Positions 63,898 to 64,000 of a DNA stretch of 64,000 nucleotides are shown in pieces. Made by a program: the position numbers and the translations under genes. Source of the DNA: Ancylobacter sp. TS-1. GTDB lineage: Bacteria > Pseudomonadota > Alphaproteobacteria > Rhizobiales > Xanthobacteraceae. The notes under the pieces are model-generated. The model was not told the origin of the DNA. It ran no database searches and saw only the letters and a program-made list of their open reading frames with translations. Numbering within the stretch: position 1 is the first letter of the stretch; each line of letters starts with the position of its first letter. Location of the stretch: contig NZ_CP045144.1 in the NCBI RefSeq assembly GCF_009223885.1, positions 2,468,001 to 2,532,000 of the forward strand, written 5' to 3'.

Positions 63898-64000
63898 GTG
63901 AACGCGTCGGTCATCCAGAACCTGCGCAACATGCGCGTCGCCGTCGTGCATCCGCGCGACCAGGACGGCGACGACCTCGTGCGCCAGCTCCAGCGCATCG
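63898..64000 (+). CDS. amiR: Antiterminator AmiR, 5' end only
   Basis: The window ends 34 codons into this gene. The visible N-terminus (NASVIQNLRNMRVAVVHPRD, then DDLVRQLQRI) aligns with the pseudo-receiver domain of AmiR from memory. The ANTAR RNA-binding domain would be outside. The GTG start lies 48 bp after amiC. AmiR binds leader RNA of amide-utilisation operons, so a target operon with tandem ANTAR hairpins is expected near this locus. Confidence 0.78.
   Translation, partial: MNASVIQNLRNMRVAVVHPRDQDGDDLVRQLQRI

Overview
The window is GC-rich, densely packed chromosomal DNA. It most resembles a facultatively methylotrophic alphaproteobacterium of the Hyphomicrobiales, with Xanthobacteraceae such as Ancylobacter, Starkeya or Xanthobacter my best guess. 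The pointers are a full calcium-type mxa methanol dehydrogenase cluster with mxaXYZ regulators, a selenocysteine-dependent respiratory formate dehydrogenase locus, an rplU-rpmA-(GNAT)-obgE-proB block, and TTT and polyamine-type transporters. The genus is inferred from gene content only. I saw no IS element, CRISPR array or rRNA; the only tRNA is tRNA-Sec.

Layout. 1-5749: end of the formate dehydrogenase beta subunit, gamma subunit, fdhE, selA, selB and selC (tRNA-Sec). The selC gene lies wholly inside the 3' end of the selB reading frame. 6069-7589: alpha/beta hydrolase and a GNAT acetyltransferase. 7611-11981 (minus): polyamine-type ABC operon. 12323-13342: serine beta-lactamase-like hydrolase. 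13379-15171: a sharply AT-rich island with a DUF262 (ParB/GmrS-like) protein and a HEPN protein, the best candidate for a poorly described, probably defensive system. 15233-19047 (minus): proB, obgE, GNAT, rpmA, rplU. 19326-23775: a small CsbD-like protein, nikR and a nikKMLQO nickel importer under an exact GTATGA-N16-TCATAC operator. 23791-29447: galM-like epimerase and a carnitine degradation locus (dehydrogenase-thioesterase fusion, beta-keto acid cleavage enzyme, GlxA/CdhR regulator, quaternary-amine binding protein). 29639-31261: ABC-F protein. 31493-38277: a fold-IV, (R)-amine-transaminase-like enzyme with a second polyamine-type ABC transporter and a MocR regulator. 38296-41102: Gfa-like protein and Tex. 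41302-48027: GntR-TctCBA-MmgE/PrpD-SDR-TauE operon. 48030-62573: mxaXYZ (minus) divergent from mxaFJGIRSACKLD plus a YVTN-propeller gene. 62632-end: amiC and the start of amiR.

How it fits together. Methanol oxidation in the periplasm yields formaldehyde and then formate, and the membrane formate dehydrogenase passes formate electrons to quinone. The carnitine route gives glycine betaine, whose demethylation would also feed C1 metabolism (inference). AmiC/AmiR suggest an amide or formamide operon beyond the right edge. Nickel import may serve hydrogenase or urease encoded elsewhere.

The observations most worth following up are the DUF262-HEPN island between proB and a missing proA, a NikR that keeps its DNA-binding residues and operator but has lost all four canonical nickel ligands, the selB/selC same-strand overlap, and the inverted repeats in the mxaZ-mxaF control region. 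Start sites were chosen by hand from ribosome-binding sites and family alignments recalled from memory; no database search was possible.
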